Source of the DNA: Sphingobacteriales bacterium
GTDB taxonomy: Bacteria > Bacteroidota > Bacteroidia > Chitinophagales > Chitinophagaceae
Assembly (NCBI GenBank): GCA_027484425.1
Contig: JAIXSZ010000063.1
Coordinates: forward strand, 108,789 to 172,788
Direction of reading: 5' to 3'
Length of the DNA: 64,000 nt
Every line of letters begins with the position of its first letter. The first letter of the stretch is position 1. Made by a program: the position numbers and the translations under genes. The notes under the pieces were generated by a model, which was given only the letters and a program-made list of their open reading frames with translations, did no database searches and was not told where the DNA came from. Below are positions 24,181 to 33,379 of this stretch, piece after piece.

Positions 24181-25317
24181 ATGAATCGCTTATCATTGCT
24201 CACTATTGGTTGCATAGCACTATTGCATTCTTGTTCAGAGGGTCCATCTACAGGCACAAATCAGGTCGATGTATTCGACAAAACTGCCATCAATAGTTTG
24301 GCACAAGGTAGTCGGGAGTTGCAGCAAAAAGCCCTAAAGCAATATGAAGAAGGAACACTAAACCTTAGAAAAGGAAACAACCCATATGATGCAATAGATC
24401 TCCTGCTTCAGTCGCTTCGCAACTATCCCACAGCGCGCACTTATTTTGAGTTAGGCAATGCTTACGCAAAAGCCAAAAACTACGAAAAAGCCGTAAAAAG
24501 TTATGAGCTGGCAGAACAATTGGGATTTGCACCTGTGGCCAATGTATTTTACAATATGGCATGTGCCTATTCTATGTTAGAGAAAAAAGAAGAGGCGAAA
24601 AACTACCTCGAGTATGCCATAGAAGCAGGTTTTGTAGACAAAAACAACATTATCAACAATCCCGACCTTAATAATTTAAAAGATTACGGTCTCAATCAGG
24701 CATTAGAAACAGCGCTGAGTGGCGTCAATAATCCTGAAAATGTAGTTTGGGATGGATTTGTACAAAACTTCAAACGGCTAGTATTACCAGTTACTGTCGA
24801 TATCAACTCAGAAAAAGAACTAAAAGAAAGTGATTATATGTCTTTCAGTTATGAGCGATACATAACCGAAATGAGATATAGAGAAAGATTTTCCAGATCC
24901 ACTGGCGACCTTTACTATGCATACGGATTAGTAGACGAAAACAGCAACTATATAGCGGTCATATATGCCGAAAAACCTGATTTCGAAATGTCGGCACCAC
25001 TACCACCCCGGTACATACTAGCTTCTTACAACAAAAAAGGCTTACTTATTGATAAATTGACAATATGTGGGCAAAAAACACCTGAAGATACATTTAGAGT
25101 ATGTACCATACATCCTAACCTCACCATGCAAGTAAGTCTGCACATGAACAAATATAAGACCACAGCAGACGAAGAAGGCTACTACAAGTTAGAGCTAGAA
25201 TCCTCTGAGCCTGCAGGTACATTGTACTATCTTATCAACGAATCTGGCAAATTTGTAGAAACTGGTGCACCGCTAGGGGCAACAGATGTAAAAGCTACTA
25301 ATGTTAATGGTTCTTAA
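24181..25317 (+). CDS. TPR-containing lipoprotein
   Basis: A 378-residue lipoprotein with the lipobox L-H-S-C at residues 15-18, so it is lipidated at Cys18. Residues about 60-160 contain two to three tetratricopeptide units (T-A-R-T-Y-F-E-L-G-N-A-Y-A-K-A-K-N-Y-E-K-A, then N-M-A-C-A-Y-S-M-L). The C-terminal 200 residues have no recognised domain and look beta-rich. TPRs bind partner proteins, and the partner is unknown. The gene stands alone, and its last 14 bases overlap the end of the convergent DUF2306 gene. Confidence 0.75.
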   Translation: MNRLSLLTIGCIALLHSCSEGPSTGTNQVDVFDKTAINSLAQGSRELQQKALKQYEEGTLNLRKGNNPYDAIDLLLQSLRNYPTARTYFELGNAYAKAKNYEKAVKSYELAEQLGFAPVANVFYNMACAYSMLEKKEEAKNYLEYAIEAGFVDKNNIINNPDLNNLKDYGLNQALETALSGVNNPENVVWDGFVQNFKRLVLPVTVDINSEKELKESDYMSFSYERYITEMRYRERFSRSTGDLYYAYGLVDENSNYIAVIYAEKPDFEMSAPLPPRYILASYNKKGLLIDKLTICGQKTPEDTFRVCTIHPNLTMQVSLHMNKYKTTADEEGYYKLELESSEPAGTLYYLINESGKFVETGAPLGATDVKATNVNGS

Positions 25318-25939
25318 GGCCGGCTACCCAACCTTTGCGTATCAGTACCTCTGCTATTAATAGGTTGATGGTCCAGCTTAGCCAGGCTATCAAAATATAG
25401 GCAGTCACCGGGCGTATATCTATACCCCAATATCCTATAAGAAATGCATAAGCCCTAAGCGTAAGTGCCGAAAGTGCAAGTGCATAACTGCGTAGCATAT
25501 ACCGCGCATGTGCCTGCCATTGACGCTGATACACATGCCACATGGCTACCGTGGTAGTGCCCAGCCATAGCACCGATAGCAGCACAAAGCTTACCCTTGC
25601 AGGTGTGCCACCGTTAGCATAAAACGCCATCACCAGCCCCGTAGGTCCGCTAAACAGCAATACTACTACGCTGTACACATACCCCGAAAACCTGTGCAGT
25701 ATCCTTTGGCGGGTCACAAACTGTATCAACCCTGCTACTAATACAAGTGTACTGGTAAATACGTGTATGTAAAAGCTTATGCGCCAATGTGTTACGTGGT
25801 AGATATGGGTTTTGGTGAGCAGAAAATCAATGTTGGGAGCTATTTCTGTGTAGGGCAATGACAACCCCACCATCAGGTATCCACCATACAGTATAGCAGC
25901 TACAATTAGTATAGCCATAACGGTACCGATAGTGCGCAT
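25304..25939 (-). CDS. DUF2306 family integral membrane protein
   Basis: A 211-residue membrane protein with about six hydrophobic helices. The pattern (H-W-R-I-S-F-Y-I-H-V, the R-Q-R-I-L-H-R-F-S-G-Y-V-Y loop, then H-A-R-Y-M-L-R-S-Y-A) with histidines at the ends of helices is that of the DUF2306 family, which may bind haem or quinone, although no activity is established. It starts 8 bases after the stop of the lipoprotein gene 25948-26691 and is probably co-transcribed with it. Confidence 0.78.
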   Translation of the reverse strand: MRTIGTVMAILIVAAILYGGYLMVGLSLPYTEIAPNIDFLLTKTHIYHVTHWRISFYIHVFTSTLVLVAGLIQFVTRQRILHRFSGYVYSVVVLLFSGPTGLVMAFYANGGTPARVSFVLLSVLWLGTTTVAMWHVYQRQWQAHARYMLRSYALALSALTLRAYAFLIGYWGIDIRPVTAYILIAWLSWTINLLIAEVLIRKGWVAGLKNH

Positions 25940-25947
25940 ATGCTCTG

Positions 25948-26691
25948 CTAATATTGATCTAGTGTTAAAATGCGGTCGTTGCAGTGCAGGGTAGGGGTGT
26001 AGTATTCCGATGCTGAATCATACTTTACAGAATCTCTGGTAAAGATGCTGCGGGTTGAAGAAAAGACCTCATTTTCTTCCCAATCTATAGTGTAACTACC
26101 GTCCTTTAGCACCCAGCTACCATTCACAGCAGTTATTTGGCTCTTATCACCCTTGGAGGAGTCATTGTAAAACTCATAAACACATTGTCCGTTTTGGTCA
26201 AATGTGATGCGGTGCAGACTGTCCGAATAGGATGCATAATTGTCGTAATAATTTTCAGATTCGGTTTTCTTAATCAATGAAAAACTGACGGGAGAGTCCT
26301 GTGCAGTATTTCTGGGCGTCCAGGTGCCCGAAAGTAACATGGTGGCTTTGTCAATTTTTATATCTAAGTATCCATCTTTGGGGTTATTACCCGGCTGCTT
26401 CAGCGATAGGTGAAACACATCATCCAGCACCTCCATAGGGCCGCTTACGTTGCGCCTCACTCCTTTCAGCACCGTATAACCTACCACATTTTTACCCGTT
26501 ACTTTTCGTAAGTTCAGGTATAAGACATGCTCCCCAAACGAACCAGTATATACTCCCTCAATTATTTTATAATCAAAATCAGGTGGGAAAATACCAGTAC
26601 CCGAAGGTACAGTATACCTTTTTGACTTACCAGAATCACAGGAAGTAAACAGAAATACCGTAATTGCAAATACAATGGTAACAAAACGCAT
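25948..26691 (-). CDS. hypothetical lipoprotein
   Basis: A 247-residue lipoprotein with signal and lipobox F-T-S-C at residues 16-19. The mature part looks beta-rich, with repeated G-x-Y-x-G-x-F and L-S-G-T-W turns like those of small calycin-like periplasmic or outer-membrane lipoproteins, and ends with N-D-R-I-L-T-L-D-Q-Y. I do not recognise a family. It precedes the DUF2306 gene by 8 bases in the same direction, and a hairpin terminator separates it from the DoxX gene upstream. Confidence 0.65.
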   Translation of the reverse strand: MRFVTIVFAITVFLFTSCDSGKSKRYTVPSGTGIFPPDFDYKIIEGVYTGSFGEHVLYLNLRKVTGKNVVGYTVLKGVRRNVSGPMEVLDDVFHLSLKQPGNNPKDGYLDIKIDKATMLLSGTWTPRNTAQDSPVSFSLIKKTESENYYDNYASYSDSLHRITFDQNGQCVYEFYNDSSKGDKSQITAVNGSWVLKDGSYTIDWEENEVFSSTRSIFTRDSVKYDSASEYYTPTLHCNDRILTLDQY

Positions 26692-26724
26692 AGAGGAAAA
26701 ATATTGTAATGTTCGGATTGTGAG

Positions 26725-26766
26725 TATAAAAAAACAGCTATCAATGTTGTACCAAAGATAGCTGTT
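26725..26766 (-). terminator. terminator of the DoxX-family gene
   Basis: AACAGCTATC (26733-26742) pairs with GATAGCTGTT (26757-26766). A T7 run follows on the minus strand. Confidence 0.8.
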
Positions 26767-26802
26767 ATAACTAAGATTAAGATAATATTGTGTGCTAGTA
26801 TA

Positions 26803-27912
26803 CTACTGTGCTATATCCGCAGGGTAGTCTTTGTAGCTCCACTTGTTTTGCACCACACCATCTCTCAGTAGCATCAGTCCGGGGTTGGTACGCATTACAG
26901 TTTTGCTCACTGTACCATCTATTATCAAGAACGGTATATCTTTCATATTCCATGCTTCCTGATAAGTTTCACAGATGTCTCTCCCAGCTGAGCAGGCTAC
27001 ATAGAAAGGTATTTTGCGCTCAGCAGCAGTTTTGGCCAGCGCCTTTATTTTGTCCATATTGTCGAGATGAGCTTTAGTGGGTTCACGTATAAACCAGATA
27101 TACACATAGCCTTTAGCAGTAAGTACATCTTCTGTTATATCGTCGCCATCCTCATCCGTTAGCGAAAAGTCGTGTATCTCAGACTGGCCAGTAGCAGGTT
27201 TTACCTCCACTGATTCTCTCGAAACAAACTTCCAACTTGGGTCTTTCCAAGGGTAGTTTTCGGGAGTAAACTCTTGTTTTACACCATTCTTTTCGTAAAC
27301 AAATGTGGTGACAAATTCTGCTTCTGTAGCCCATGGTTCAGGTTTCATTTTCTCCCATATATTGTTGCCTACTTTGTAGGGCAGACAATCGTGGTAGGGT
27401 AAGTGATGCAGCACCCACCACTGCGAGCCTATGGCAAGGAAAGCGCCTAATAGTACGATAGTAAAGTTGATAGCCGACTTATTGAAAATAGGGAACACGC
27501 GGTATCTGAATATCCACATAAAGAGCACCGCGGCAGTAAGGGCAATATCCTTGTAAAACGTAGCAGTATTAGAAATCTTTATGCAATCACCAAAACAACC
27601 ACATTCTTTAATCTTGCCGGAATAAAGCGCATAACCCGTCAGAAAGGTAAAGAAGATATTCAGCAACAGCATTAGGGTCACGTAAAGCCTAAAGTAGTTA
27701 CCTACTATCATTGCAAAACCCGCTATTATCTCAAAAGCTATCATGCATACCGATAACCCCAAGGAGTAGTTGAGCATAAAACTCATACCCCACACCTCAA
27801 AAAACTCATTCATTTTGTAGGTAAGGCCCAATGGGTCGTTGGCCTTCACCAATCCTGAAAAGATAAACAACAAACCCACCGCAACTCTGAGAATCCATAA
27901 AATTACTTTCAT
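26803..27912 (-). CDS. DoxX/MauE-type membrane protein with thioredoxin-like C-terminus
   Basis: A 369-residue inner-membrane protein. Four helices in residues 1-150 form a DoxX/MauE-like core (G-L-L-F-I-F-S-G-L-V-K-A-N-D-P-L-G-L), with a cysteine pair E-C-G-C-F-G-D-C-I-K between helices 3 and 4, as in MauE-like proteins that handle electrons for disulfide exchange. The C-terminal 130 residues look like a thioredoxin fold but lack CxxC, with C-S-A-G-R-D-I-C instead. A Bacteroidota family with this architecture exists without an assigned substrate. Promoter and terminator are both clear, so it is monocistronic. Confidence 0.8.
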   Translation of the reverse strand: MKVILWILRVAVGLLFIFSGLVKANDPLGLTYKMNEFFEVWGMSFMLNYSLGLSVCMIAFEIIAGFAMIVGNYFRLYVTLMLLLNIFFTFLTGYALYSGKIKECGCFGDCIKISNTATFYKDIALTAAVLFMWIFRYRVFPIFNKSAINFTIVLLGAFLAIGSQWWVLHHLPYHDCLPYKVGNNIWEKMKPEPWATEAEFVTTFVYEKNGVKQEFTPENYPWKDPSWKFVSRESVEVKPATGQSEIHDFSLTDEDGDDITEDVLTAKGYVYIWFIREPTKAHLDNMDKIKALAKTAAERKIPFYVACSAGRDICETYQEAWNMKDIPFLIIDGTVSKTVMRTNPGLMLLRDGVVQNKWSYKDYPADIAQ

Positions 27913-27961
27913 AACCGCTTTTAAATATTGAACTTAAAAAAAGAATAATGGGAATCAATCA

Positions 27962-27969
27962 CAAATATA
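27962..27969 (-). promoter_or_regulatory. -7 promoter element (TATATTTG) of the DoxX-family gene
   Basis: Exact TAnnTTTG match on the minus strand, 49 bases before the ATG. Confidence 0.65.
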
Positions 27970-28028
27970 ATTCAATCACAAACTACATGTATCTACTTCT
28001 ATCACTTAAAATTAAGAATACTATTACT

Positions 28029-28036
28029 TACGTTTG
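28029..28036 (+). promoter_or_regulatory. -7 promoter element (TACGTTTG) of folP
   Basis: Exact TAnnTTTG match 72 bases before the folP start codon. Confidence 0.5.
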
Positions 28037-28108
28037 CCAAACTTACGGCAAGCAATACAAATTGCAAAGCGAAATAATGGTGGATACAATTAAATAAAAC
28101 ATAAAAGT

Positions 28109-28933
28109 TTGTTACAACTATATAGTAAAGATTTGCAACTAACAATCACTAAGCCCATTGTAATGGGTATACTCAATGCAACCCCCAATAGTTTTTACAA
28201 TCTGGGTAGGGGCAGTGACATGGATAGTTTATTGCGTGCTGCAGATATCATGCTGCAAGATGGAGCCACTATTCTGGATGTGGGTGGGGCTAGTAGCAAG
28301 CCAGGCGAGCCTATTATTGACCCCAAAGAAGAACTACAAAGGGTAGTACCCATCATTACAGCCTTATCAAAAAGGTACCCTAAATTATGGATTAGTGTAG
28401 ATACTTATAATGCTGCTGTAGCTACTGCTGCAGTAGAGGCAGGAGCGTCTATCGTCAATGACATAAGTGCAGGTGCTATTGATCATATGATGCTTGCTAC
28501 AGTAGCAGCGCTTAAGGTACCCTATATTGCGATGCATATGCAGGGTACACCAGCTACCATGCAACTACAGCCACAATACACCGATGTAGTATCAGAGGTA
28601 AAACATCATCTTGGGCAGGTTTGTGACCTATGCTCTCAGGCAGGAATAGATCAGGTTATATTAGACCCAGGTTTTGGTTTTGGGAAGACGGTAGCGCACA
28701 ACTATGAGCTTCTTACTAATTTGGGTGAGCTTGCTACACTAGGCAAGCCCATTTTAGCAGGTTTGTCGCGTAAGTCTATGATATGTAAACCACTTAAAAT
28801 AAGCCCCGAGAATGCCCTTAATGGAACCACTGCCCTCAATATGGTGGCATTGATGAATGGTGCCAACATATTGAGGGTGCATGATGTAAAGGAAGCTATG
28901 CAGGTAGTAAGCCTATTTGGTTGTATGCAATAA
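28109..28933 (+). CDS. folP: dihydropteroate synthase
   Basis: Joins 4-aminobenzoate to the pterin diphosphate in folate synthesis; this is the sulfonamide target. Signature segments are V-M-G-I-L-N-A-T-P-N-S-F near residue 20, G-A-T-I-L-D-V-G-G-A-S-S-K-P-G near 52, V-N-D-I-S-A-G and L-D-P-G-F-G-F-G-K near 190. The start is TTG at 28109: the frame has a stop 18 bases further upstream, and the first ATG would fall inside the conserved N-terminal strand. The first signature reads A-T-P-N-S-F where many enzymes have T-P-D-S-F. The length of 274 is normal. Transcribed alone. Confidence 0.93.
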   Translation: MLQLYSKDLQLTITKPIVMGILNATPNSFYNLGRGSDMDSLLRAADIMLQDGATILDVGGASSKPGEPIIDPKEELQRVVPIITALSKRYPKLWISVDTYNAAVATAAVEAGASIVNDISAGAIDHMMLATVAALKVPYIAMHMQGTPATMQLQPQYTDVVSEVKHHLGQVCDLCSQAGIDQVILDPGFGFGKTVAHNYELLTNLGELATLGKPILAGLSRKSMICKPLKISPENALNGTTALNMVALMNGANILRVHDVKEAMQVVSLFGCMQ

Positions 28934-28941
28934 TAATGAGT

Positions 28942-30192
28942 CTATGCTCTCTCTTCCCATATTTGGGATAAGTGCACTAGGGCTTCAACAGCTTTTTGCA
29001 TGTCTTGCACACTCACATACTCCTGACGAGAGTGAATGCCCATTTCGCCTGTAAACAGATTGGGGCAGGGTAGACCCATAAACGATAGTCTGCTGCCATC
29101 TGTGCCGCCTCGTATGCTCATACGCACTGGCTCTATGCCTGCACGCTGGTATGCCTCACCTGCATAGTCTACCACATGTGGGCATGTATCTAGTATTTCT
29201 TTCATGTTGCGGTATTGCTCCTTTACTAAAAATGTCATACTAGCGCCAGGGAACTTCGCCACCGCTGCCTCTGCTATGGATTTGAGCCTAGCTTCATGCA
29301 CAGCCAGTTGTGCAGTATCAAAATCGCGAACGATGAACTGTACTGTGGCTTTTTCTAGTCCACCTTCTAAAGCTACCGGGTGTACAAAACCCTGCATGCC
29401 TTCGGTAGTTTCGGGGCACCACTCATCTTTAGGCAGCATATCTACAAAGGCCGCCGCAACTTTTATAGCATGTACCATTTTGTCCTTAGCGTATCCAGGG
29501 TGTGCACTTATACCTTGAAAAGTAACAGTAGCAGCATTAGCCGAGAAGGTTTCGCCCTCTAGGTGGCCGCGTTCGCCGCCATCTAGCGTATACCCAAAGT
29601 GGGCACCGAGTTGTTCCATATTCACAGCAGCTACACCACGGCCTATTTCTTCATCGGGCGTGAATAGTATGCGAATTTTGCCATGCTTTACCTCTGGATG
29701 TTGCATTAGGTAATTCGCCAGATCCATTATGATAGCTACGCCAGCCTTATCGTCGGCACCCAGCAGGGTATGACCAGAAGCTGTAATAATGTCGTCGCCT
29801 ATTCGTTCAGCCAAGTAGGGATGTTCACGGGTGGTAATTACCACACTATTGTCGTGGGGCAGTACGATGTCTGAGCCGTCCCATGCCTTGTGAAGAATGG
29901 GCACTACATTAGTGCCGCTACAGTCTGGTGCAGTATCTACGTGCGAGCAGTAGCACAACACCGGTACATCCTTGGTAGTGGTAGCGGGTATGGTAGCGTA
30001 TACATACCCATGCTCGTCTAGTAGAGCATCAGTGATGCCTATAGCCTGTAGCTCGGTTACTAGTATTCGGCTAAGCTCTTTTTGTTTGGGGGTAGATGGC
30101 TGAGTGGGCGAGTTAGGGTCGCTCTGAGTGTCAACCTGTACATAGCGCATAAACCGCTCAGCAACTGTATGTGTGTATCCTGAAATGCTCAT
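28942..30192 (-). CDS. pepT: peptidase T (tripeptide aminopeptidase)
   Basis: A di-zinc M20 aminopeptidase that releases N-terminal residues from tripeptides in the cytoplasm. Metal-binding segments are visible: C-Y-C-S-H-V-D-T-A-P, L-G-A-D-D-K-A-G-V-A, T-P-D-E-E-I-G-R-G and, near the C-terminus, R-G-G-T-D-G-S and N-L-F-T-G. The 416-residue length is normal for PepT. It is convergent with folP, 8 bases apart, and divergent from marC; a one-mismatch -7 element (TACATTTA, 30210-30217) lies just upstream. Confidence 0.95.
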   Translation of the reverse strand: MSISGYTHTVAERFMRYVQVDTQSDPNSPTQPSTPKQKELSRILVTELQAIGITDALLDEHGYVYATIPATTTKDVPVLCYCSHVDTAPDCSGTNVVPILHKAWDGSDIVLPHDNSVVITTREHPYLAERIGDDIITASGHTLLGADDKAGVAIIMDLANYLMQHPEVKHGKIRILFTPDEEIGRGVAAVNMEQLGAHFGYTLDGGERGHLEGETFSANAATVTFQGISAHPGYAKDKMVHAIKVAAAFVDMLPKDEWCPETTEGMQGFVHPVALEGGLEKATVQFIVRDFDTAQLAVHEARLKSIAEAAVAKFPGASMTFLVKEQYRNMKEILDTCPHVVDYAGEAYQRAGIEPVRMSIRGGTDGSRLSFMGLPCPNLFTGEMGIHSRQEYVSVQDMQKAVEALVHLSQIWEERA

Positions 30193-30234
30193 TGTTATAA
30201 ATTGTGCCGTAAATGTAAGTATCTTGGCGGTTGT

Positions 30235-30828
30235 ATGGAAACCTTTGGACTCAGCAAAGTAGATATTTCCCAGATAGTGACGGTAGGTTTTACCTTATTT
30301 GCCGTTATAGACATATTGGGGTCGCTGCCAGTAATTATAGCTATCAAAAAGAAAACAGGTGATATTAATGCTCTTTTGGCAACCCTTGTTTCTGGTGGGC
30401 TTATGTTATTATTCTTCTTGATAGGCGAGAGAATGCTACAGTTTATGGGGGTAGACATTAAATCATTTGCAATAGCAGGATCTATAGTAATATTTATACT
30501 AGGTTTAGAGATGGTATTGGGCCTGGAGATATTCAAACATGACCCTGATACGAAAACCAGTACATTGGTGCCAGTGGCGTTTCCATTGATAGCTGGGTCG
30601 GGCACGCTTACCACTGTAATGTCGCTTAAGGCTGCTTATGAGTCGTACAATATACTCATAGCGATACTTATCAATCTTATTATTATTTACATTACGCTGA
30701 GGTCTGTCAACCTTTTAGAACGGTTGTTGGGTCCTTCAGGTATACTTGTGATTCGTAAGTTTTTTGGGGTGATACTACTGGCGATTGCTGTTAAGATATT
30801 CATGAGTAATACCGGACTGCGAACCTAA
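30235..30828 (+). CDS. MarC family membrane protein
   Basis: A 197-residue inner-membrane protein with six predicted helices, of the MarC/UPF0056 family, whose transport role is unproven despite the name. The N-terminal helix (T-V-G-F-T-L-F-A-V-I-D-I-L-G-S-L-P) and the A-F-P-L-I-A-G-S-G-T-L-T-T motif near residue 113 are characteristic. The frame is open to 30202, but homologues begin at M-E-T-F-G, so 30235 is used. It is divergent from pepT across a 42-base gap. Confidence 0.85.
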   Translation: METFGLSKVDISQIVTVGFTLFAVIDILGSLPVIIAIKKKTGDINALLATLVSGGLMLLFFLIGERMLQFMGVDIKSFAIAGSIVIFILGLEMVLGLEIFKHDPDTKTSTLVPVAFPLIAGSGTLTTVMSLKAAYESYNILIAILINLIIIYITLRSVNLLERLLGPSGILVIRKFFGVILLAIAVKIFMSNTGLRT

Positions 30829-30865
30829 ATTAATTGAAATTAAGGATTCAATAAATAGTTGTATG

Positions 30866-31294
30866 TTATTGATTATCAGTTTTTTGTGGTATTCTTTCTC
30901 CAGTATTTATTCTTGATAAAGGATAATATTCATCGGTATATAACTTAGCTTTATTACCATTAATTCGGTAGTTGTAGTAGATTGTTTTGCCAGTGCAGCG
31001 AAGATGTAGTCTCTCTGCTCTATAAAGAACGGTACCCACATAGATATCAACCAGATAACTGCCTTCTGCCAATAGCGGCGAATAATACATACCATCTTCT
31101 CCAACCCTTACCTCGGTAGATTCTTTTTTATGTGTAAGTTTCAATGTAGCAGCAGGTAGTATTTTATTAAACTCGCTGAGTACTACGCCGCTAACCATAC
31201 ACGTTTGAGCCTTGGTGGGGTAGGAACTAAAAGTAGTGAGGACTACTACCACTGATACGGCAAAGTAAGTAACTGAATGGCGGATTTTATCCAT
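30866..31294 (-). CDS. small exported protein with carboxypeptidase-regulatory-like fold
   Basis: A 142-residue exported protein with a signal peptide of about 29 residues (ending K-A-Q). The mature part (V-S-G-V-V-L-S-E-F-N-K-I-L-P-A-A-T-L-K-L, then G-S-Y-L-V-D-I-Y-V-G) looks like one CarboxypepD-regulatory-like beta sandwich, the module that in Bacteroidota often precedes TonB-dependent receptors, but here no barrel follows. It overlaps the upstream membrane-protein gene by 8 bases, so the two are translationally coupled. Function unknown. Confidence 0.65.
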   Translation of the reverse strand: MDKIRHSVTYFAVSVVVVLTTFSSYPTKAQTCMVSGVVLSEFNKILPAATLKLTHKKESTEVRVGEDGMYYSPLLAEGSYLVDIYVGTVLYRAERLHLRCTGKTIYYNYRINGNKAKLYTDEYYPLSRINTGERIPQKTDNQ

Positions 31295-31652
31295 TGAAAC
31301 GTTTGTAAAAAAGTAACAGATAAAAACTAAATATCCCGTCCAATATGAACAAGCTACTCATGTATGCCTCACGCTCATATACGGTATGCATTAACAAATA
31401 TAACGAAGTGTTGATGAGCGTGAGTACAATGTAAGTAAATGCTCCCCAACGGCGCAGATCGCAAGCTGCTATCCAACTTGTGGTGTATGCCAATAGCCAT
31501 AAAACTTGCAACCATTCGATGCTGGCTACCGATATGTAACGAAGCCCCCAAATGGTATAAATCAGCCATAATACATGCGTTAAAGCCACAAAAGGCATGA
31601 TTTGTGGTGGTTTGCGGGCTATATCAGTAATGAATGTTTTGAGATTGCGCAT
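31287..31652 (-). CDS. small four-helix membrane protein
   Basis: I do not recognise this protein of 121 residues. After a short charged N-terminus (M-R-N-L-K-T-F-I-T-D-I-A-R-K-P-P) it has four hydrophobic helices with short loops and ends Y-K-R-F-N-G. The frame runs back to 31712, but the ATG at 31652 gives a sensible cytosolic start, and a terminator hairpin (31703-31735) lies in the extension. Its stop overlaps the start of the following exported-protein gene. Confidence 0.6.
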   Translation of the reverse strand: MRNLKTFITDIARKPPQIMPFVALTHVLWLIYTIWGLRYISVASIEWLQVLWLLAYTTSWIAACDLRRWGAFTYIVLTLINTSLYLLMHTVYEREAYMSSLFILDGIFSFYLLLFYKRFNG

Positions 31653-31696
31653 GTAATACTCAGGAGTATAATCTGGCTGTGAGGTATAACAGAAAA

Positions 31697-31735
31697 CTAA
31701 AAGTGGTGACAACTACCATTTGCAGTTGTCACCAC
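31697..31735 (-). terminator. terminator after the CBS-domain enzyme gene
   Basis: A perfect 12-bp stem (31703-31714 with 31724-31735) has a nine-base loop. TTTTAGTTTTC follows on the minus strand. Confidence 0.7.
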
Positions 31736-31761
31736 AACTAAAAAAACTATTTTATTATTTC

Positions 31762-33129
31762 TTACCCCTTGCTGAATGCATTAAGGATATCATATTTTGT
31801 AAGTATAGAGTACTGACCGCTTTCGTCCTTAGTGAGCACAGCACCATTATCTTTATTGATGTAATGAGTAAGACGCTCTAGTGGGGTGTCTCTGCCTACC
31901 AGTGGAAGAGGGGCATCCATCACCTCTGCAACCAACTGTTGTTTTACGTCTGTTTCTTCAATCAGTTTGCGAAATAGGCTACCCTGCGAAACCGTACCAA
32001 CCAGCTCTAGGCCATTGAGTACAGGTATGTGTTCGATATCGTATTTTTTCATCATTTCAAGTGCGGTTATCACTTGGCTATCGTGTGGTATAGTAACCAA
32101 TCTTCTTCGTCCCAGGCCATTAATAAGGTCGCCTACAGTATCTACTTCTAGGAAGCCACGGTCTAACATCCACTCATCATTGTACACCTTACCCACATAG
32201 CGGGTGCCATGGTCGTGAAAAATGAGTACTACTACGTCGTCTTTTTTGAGTTTGTCTTTCAGTTGACGAAGACCAGCAACAACAGACCCTGCCGAGTAGC
32301 CTACAAAAATACCTTCCTCGCGTGTGATGCGGCGTGCCATAACTGCACCATCTTTATCTGTTACTTTTTCAAAATGATCGATTGCTTTTCGATCATAGTT
32401 TTCGGGCAAGAAATCTTCACCGAAACCTTCGGAAATGTAAGGATGTACTTCGCCCATATCCAGTTCGCCAGTATCAAACCATTTCTTCAATAGGCTACCA
32501 TATGAGTCTATTGCCCATACTTGTACATCAGGATTCTGCTCTTTGAGGTAGGTACCTGTACCTACGATAGTGCCACCAGTGCCAGACGCCACCACTAAGT
32601 GCGTCACTTTACCTTCTGTTTGTTCCCATATTTCAGGACCGGTTTGCTCATAATGGGCAAGTCTGTTTGCAAGGTTATCATATTGGTTTACATACCAACT
32701 GTTAGGTATTTCATTTTGCAAGCGACGAGCCACTTGGTAGTAACTACGTGGATCTTCTGGTTCTACATTGGTAGGGCATACTATCACCTCAGCACCATGA
32801 GCCTTTAATATATCTACTTTTTCTTTACTTTGCTTGTCTGTTGTGGCAAAAATGCACTTATAGCCTTTTATAATGGCAGCTAACGCCAGTCCCATACCGG
32901 TATTGCCACTCGTACCTTCAATAATAGTGCCACCTGGCTTTATTTTGCCTTCCCGCTCTGCGACTTCTAGCATTTTTAGTGCCATGCGGTCTTTGATGCT
33001 GTTGCCTGGGTTGAAGGTTTCAACCTTTGCATAAACTTTGCATGGCAAATCTGCTACAACTTTGTTGAGGCGAACTAGCGGAGTGTTACCTATTGTCTGG
33101 AGGATGTTGTCATATACCCTTGCTGGCAT
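31762..33129 (-). CDS. cystathionine beta-synthase / cysteine synthase with CBS domains
   Basis: A PLP-dependent fold-type II enzyme. Lys46 in N-P-G-N-S-I-K-D-R is the Schiff-base lysine, followed by the substrate loop E-G-T-S-G-N-T-G-M-G and the phosphate-binding G-T-G-G-T. Residues about 335-455 form a pair of CBS domains (P-H-D-S-Q-V-I-T-A-L-E-M-M, I-P-V-L), which regulate activity by binding adenosyl ligands. The architecture matches cystathionine beta-synthase rather than plain cysteine synthase, although the substrate pair cannot be settled from sequence. The upstream -7 element is TACCTTCG (33157-33164). Confidence 0.88.
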   Translation of the reverse strand: MPARVYDNILQTIGNTPLVRLNKVVADLPCKVYAKVETFNPGNSIKDRMALKMLEVAEREGKIKPGGTIIEGTSGNTGMGLALAAIIKGYKCIFATTDKQSKEKVDILKAHGAEVIVCPTNVEPEDPRSYYQVARRLQNEIPNSWYVNQYDNLANRLAHYEQTGPEIWEQTEGKVTHLVVASGTGGTIVGTGTYLKEQNPDVQVWAIDSYGSLLKKWFDTGELDMGEVHPYISEGFGEDFLPENYDRKAIDHFEKVTDKDGAVMARRITREEGIFVGYSAGSVVAGLRQLKDKLKKDDVVVLIFHDHGTRYVGKVYNDEWMLDRGFLEVDTVGDLINGLGRRRLVTIPHDSQVITALEMMKKYDIEHIPVLNGLELVGTVSQGSLFRKLIEETDVKQQLVAEVMDAPLPLVGRDTPLERLTHYINKDNGAVLTKDESGQYSILTKYDILNAFSKG

Positions 33130-33379
33130 AGTAGTGTATTTTTTAGTTACTAAGGGCGAAGGTAAGAATTTAGGGTGGGAAAGAGTAACCTTAAATTCTC
33201 AGTGTGTACACAAAAAAGACTATCAAACTTCATCATTTGCCTATAAAAAGCAGGTTTGCGATTGATTTGATGGACAAATCTATTTATTCAAAAGAATTCA
33301 AGCTTTGCAGATGTTGTAATGGATATTATGATATTACTGTTTTATTTTCCGATATATTGTGCTTAAGAACGAATAATTA

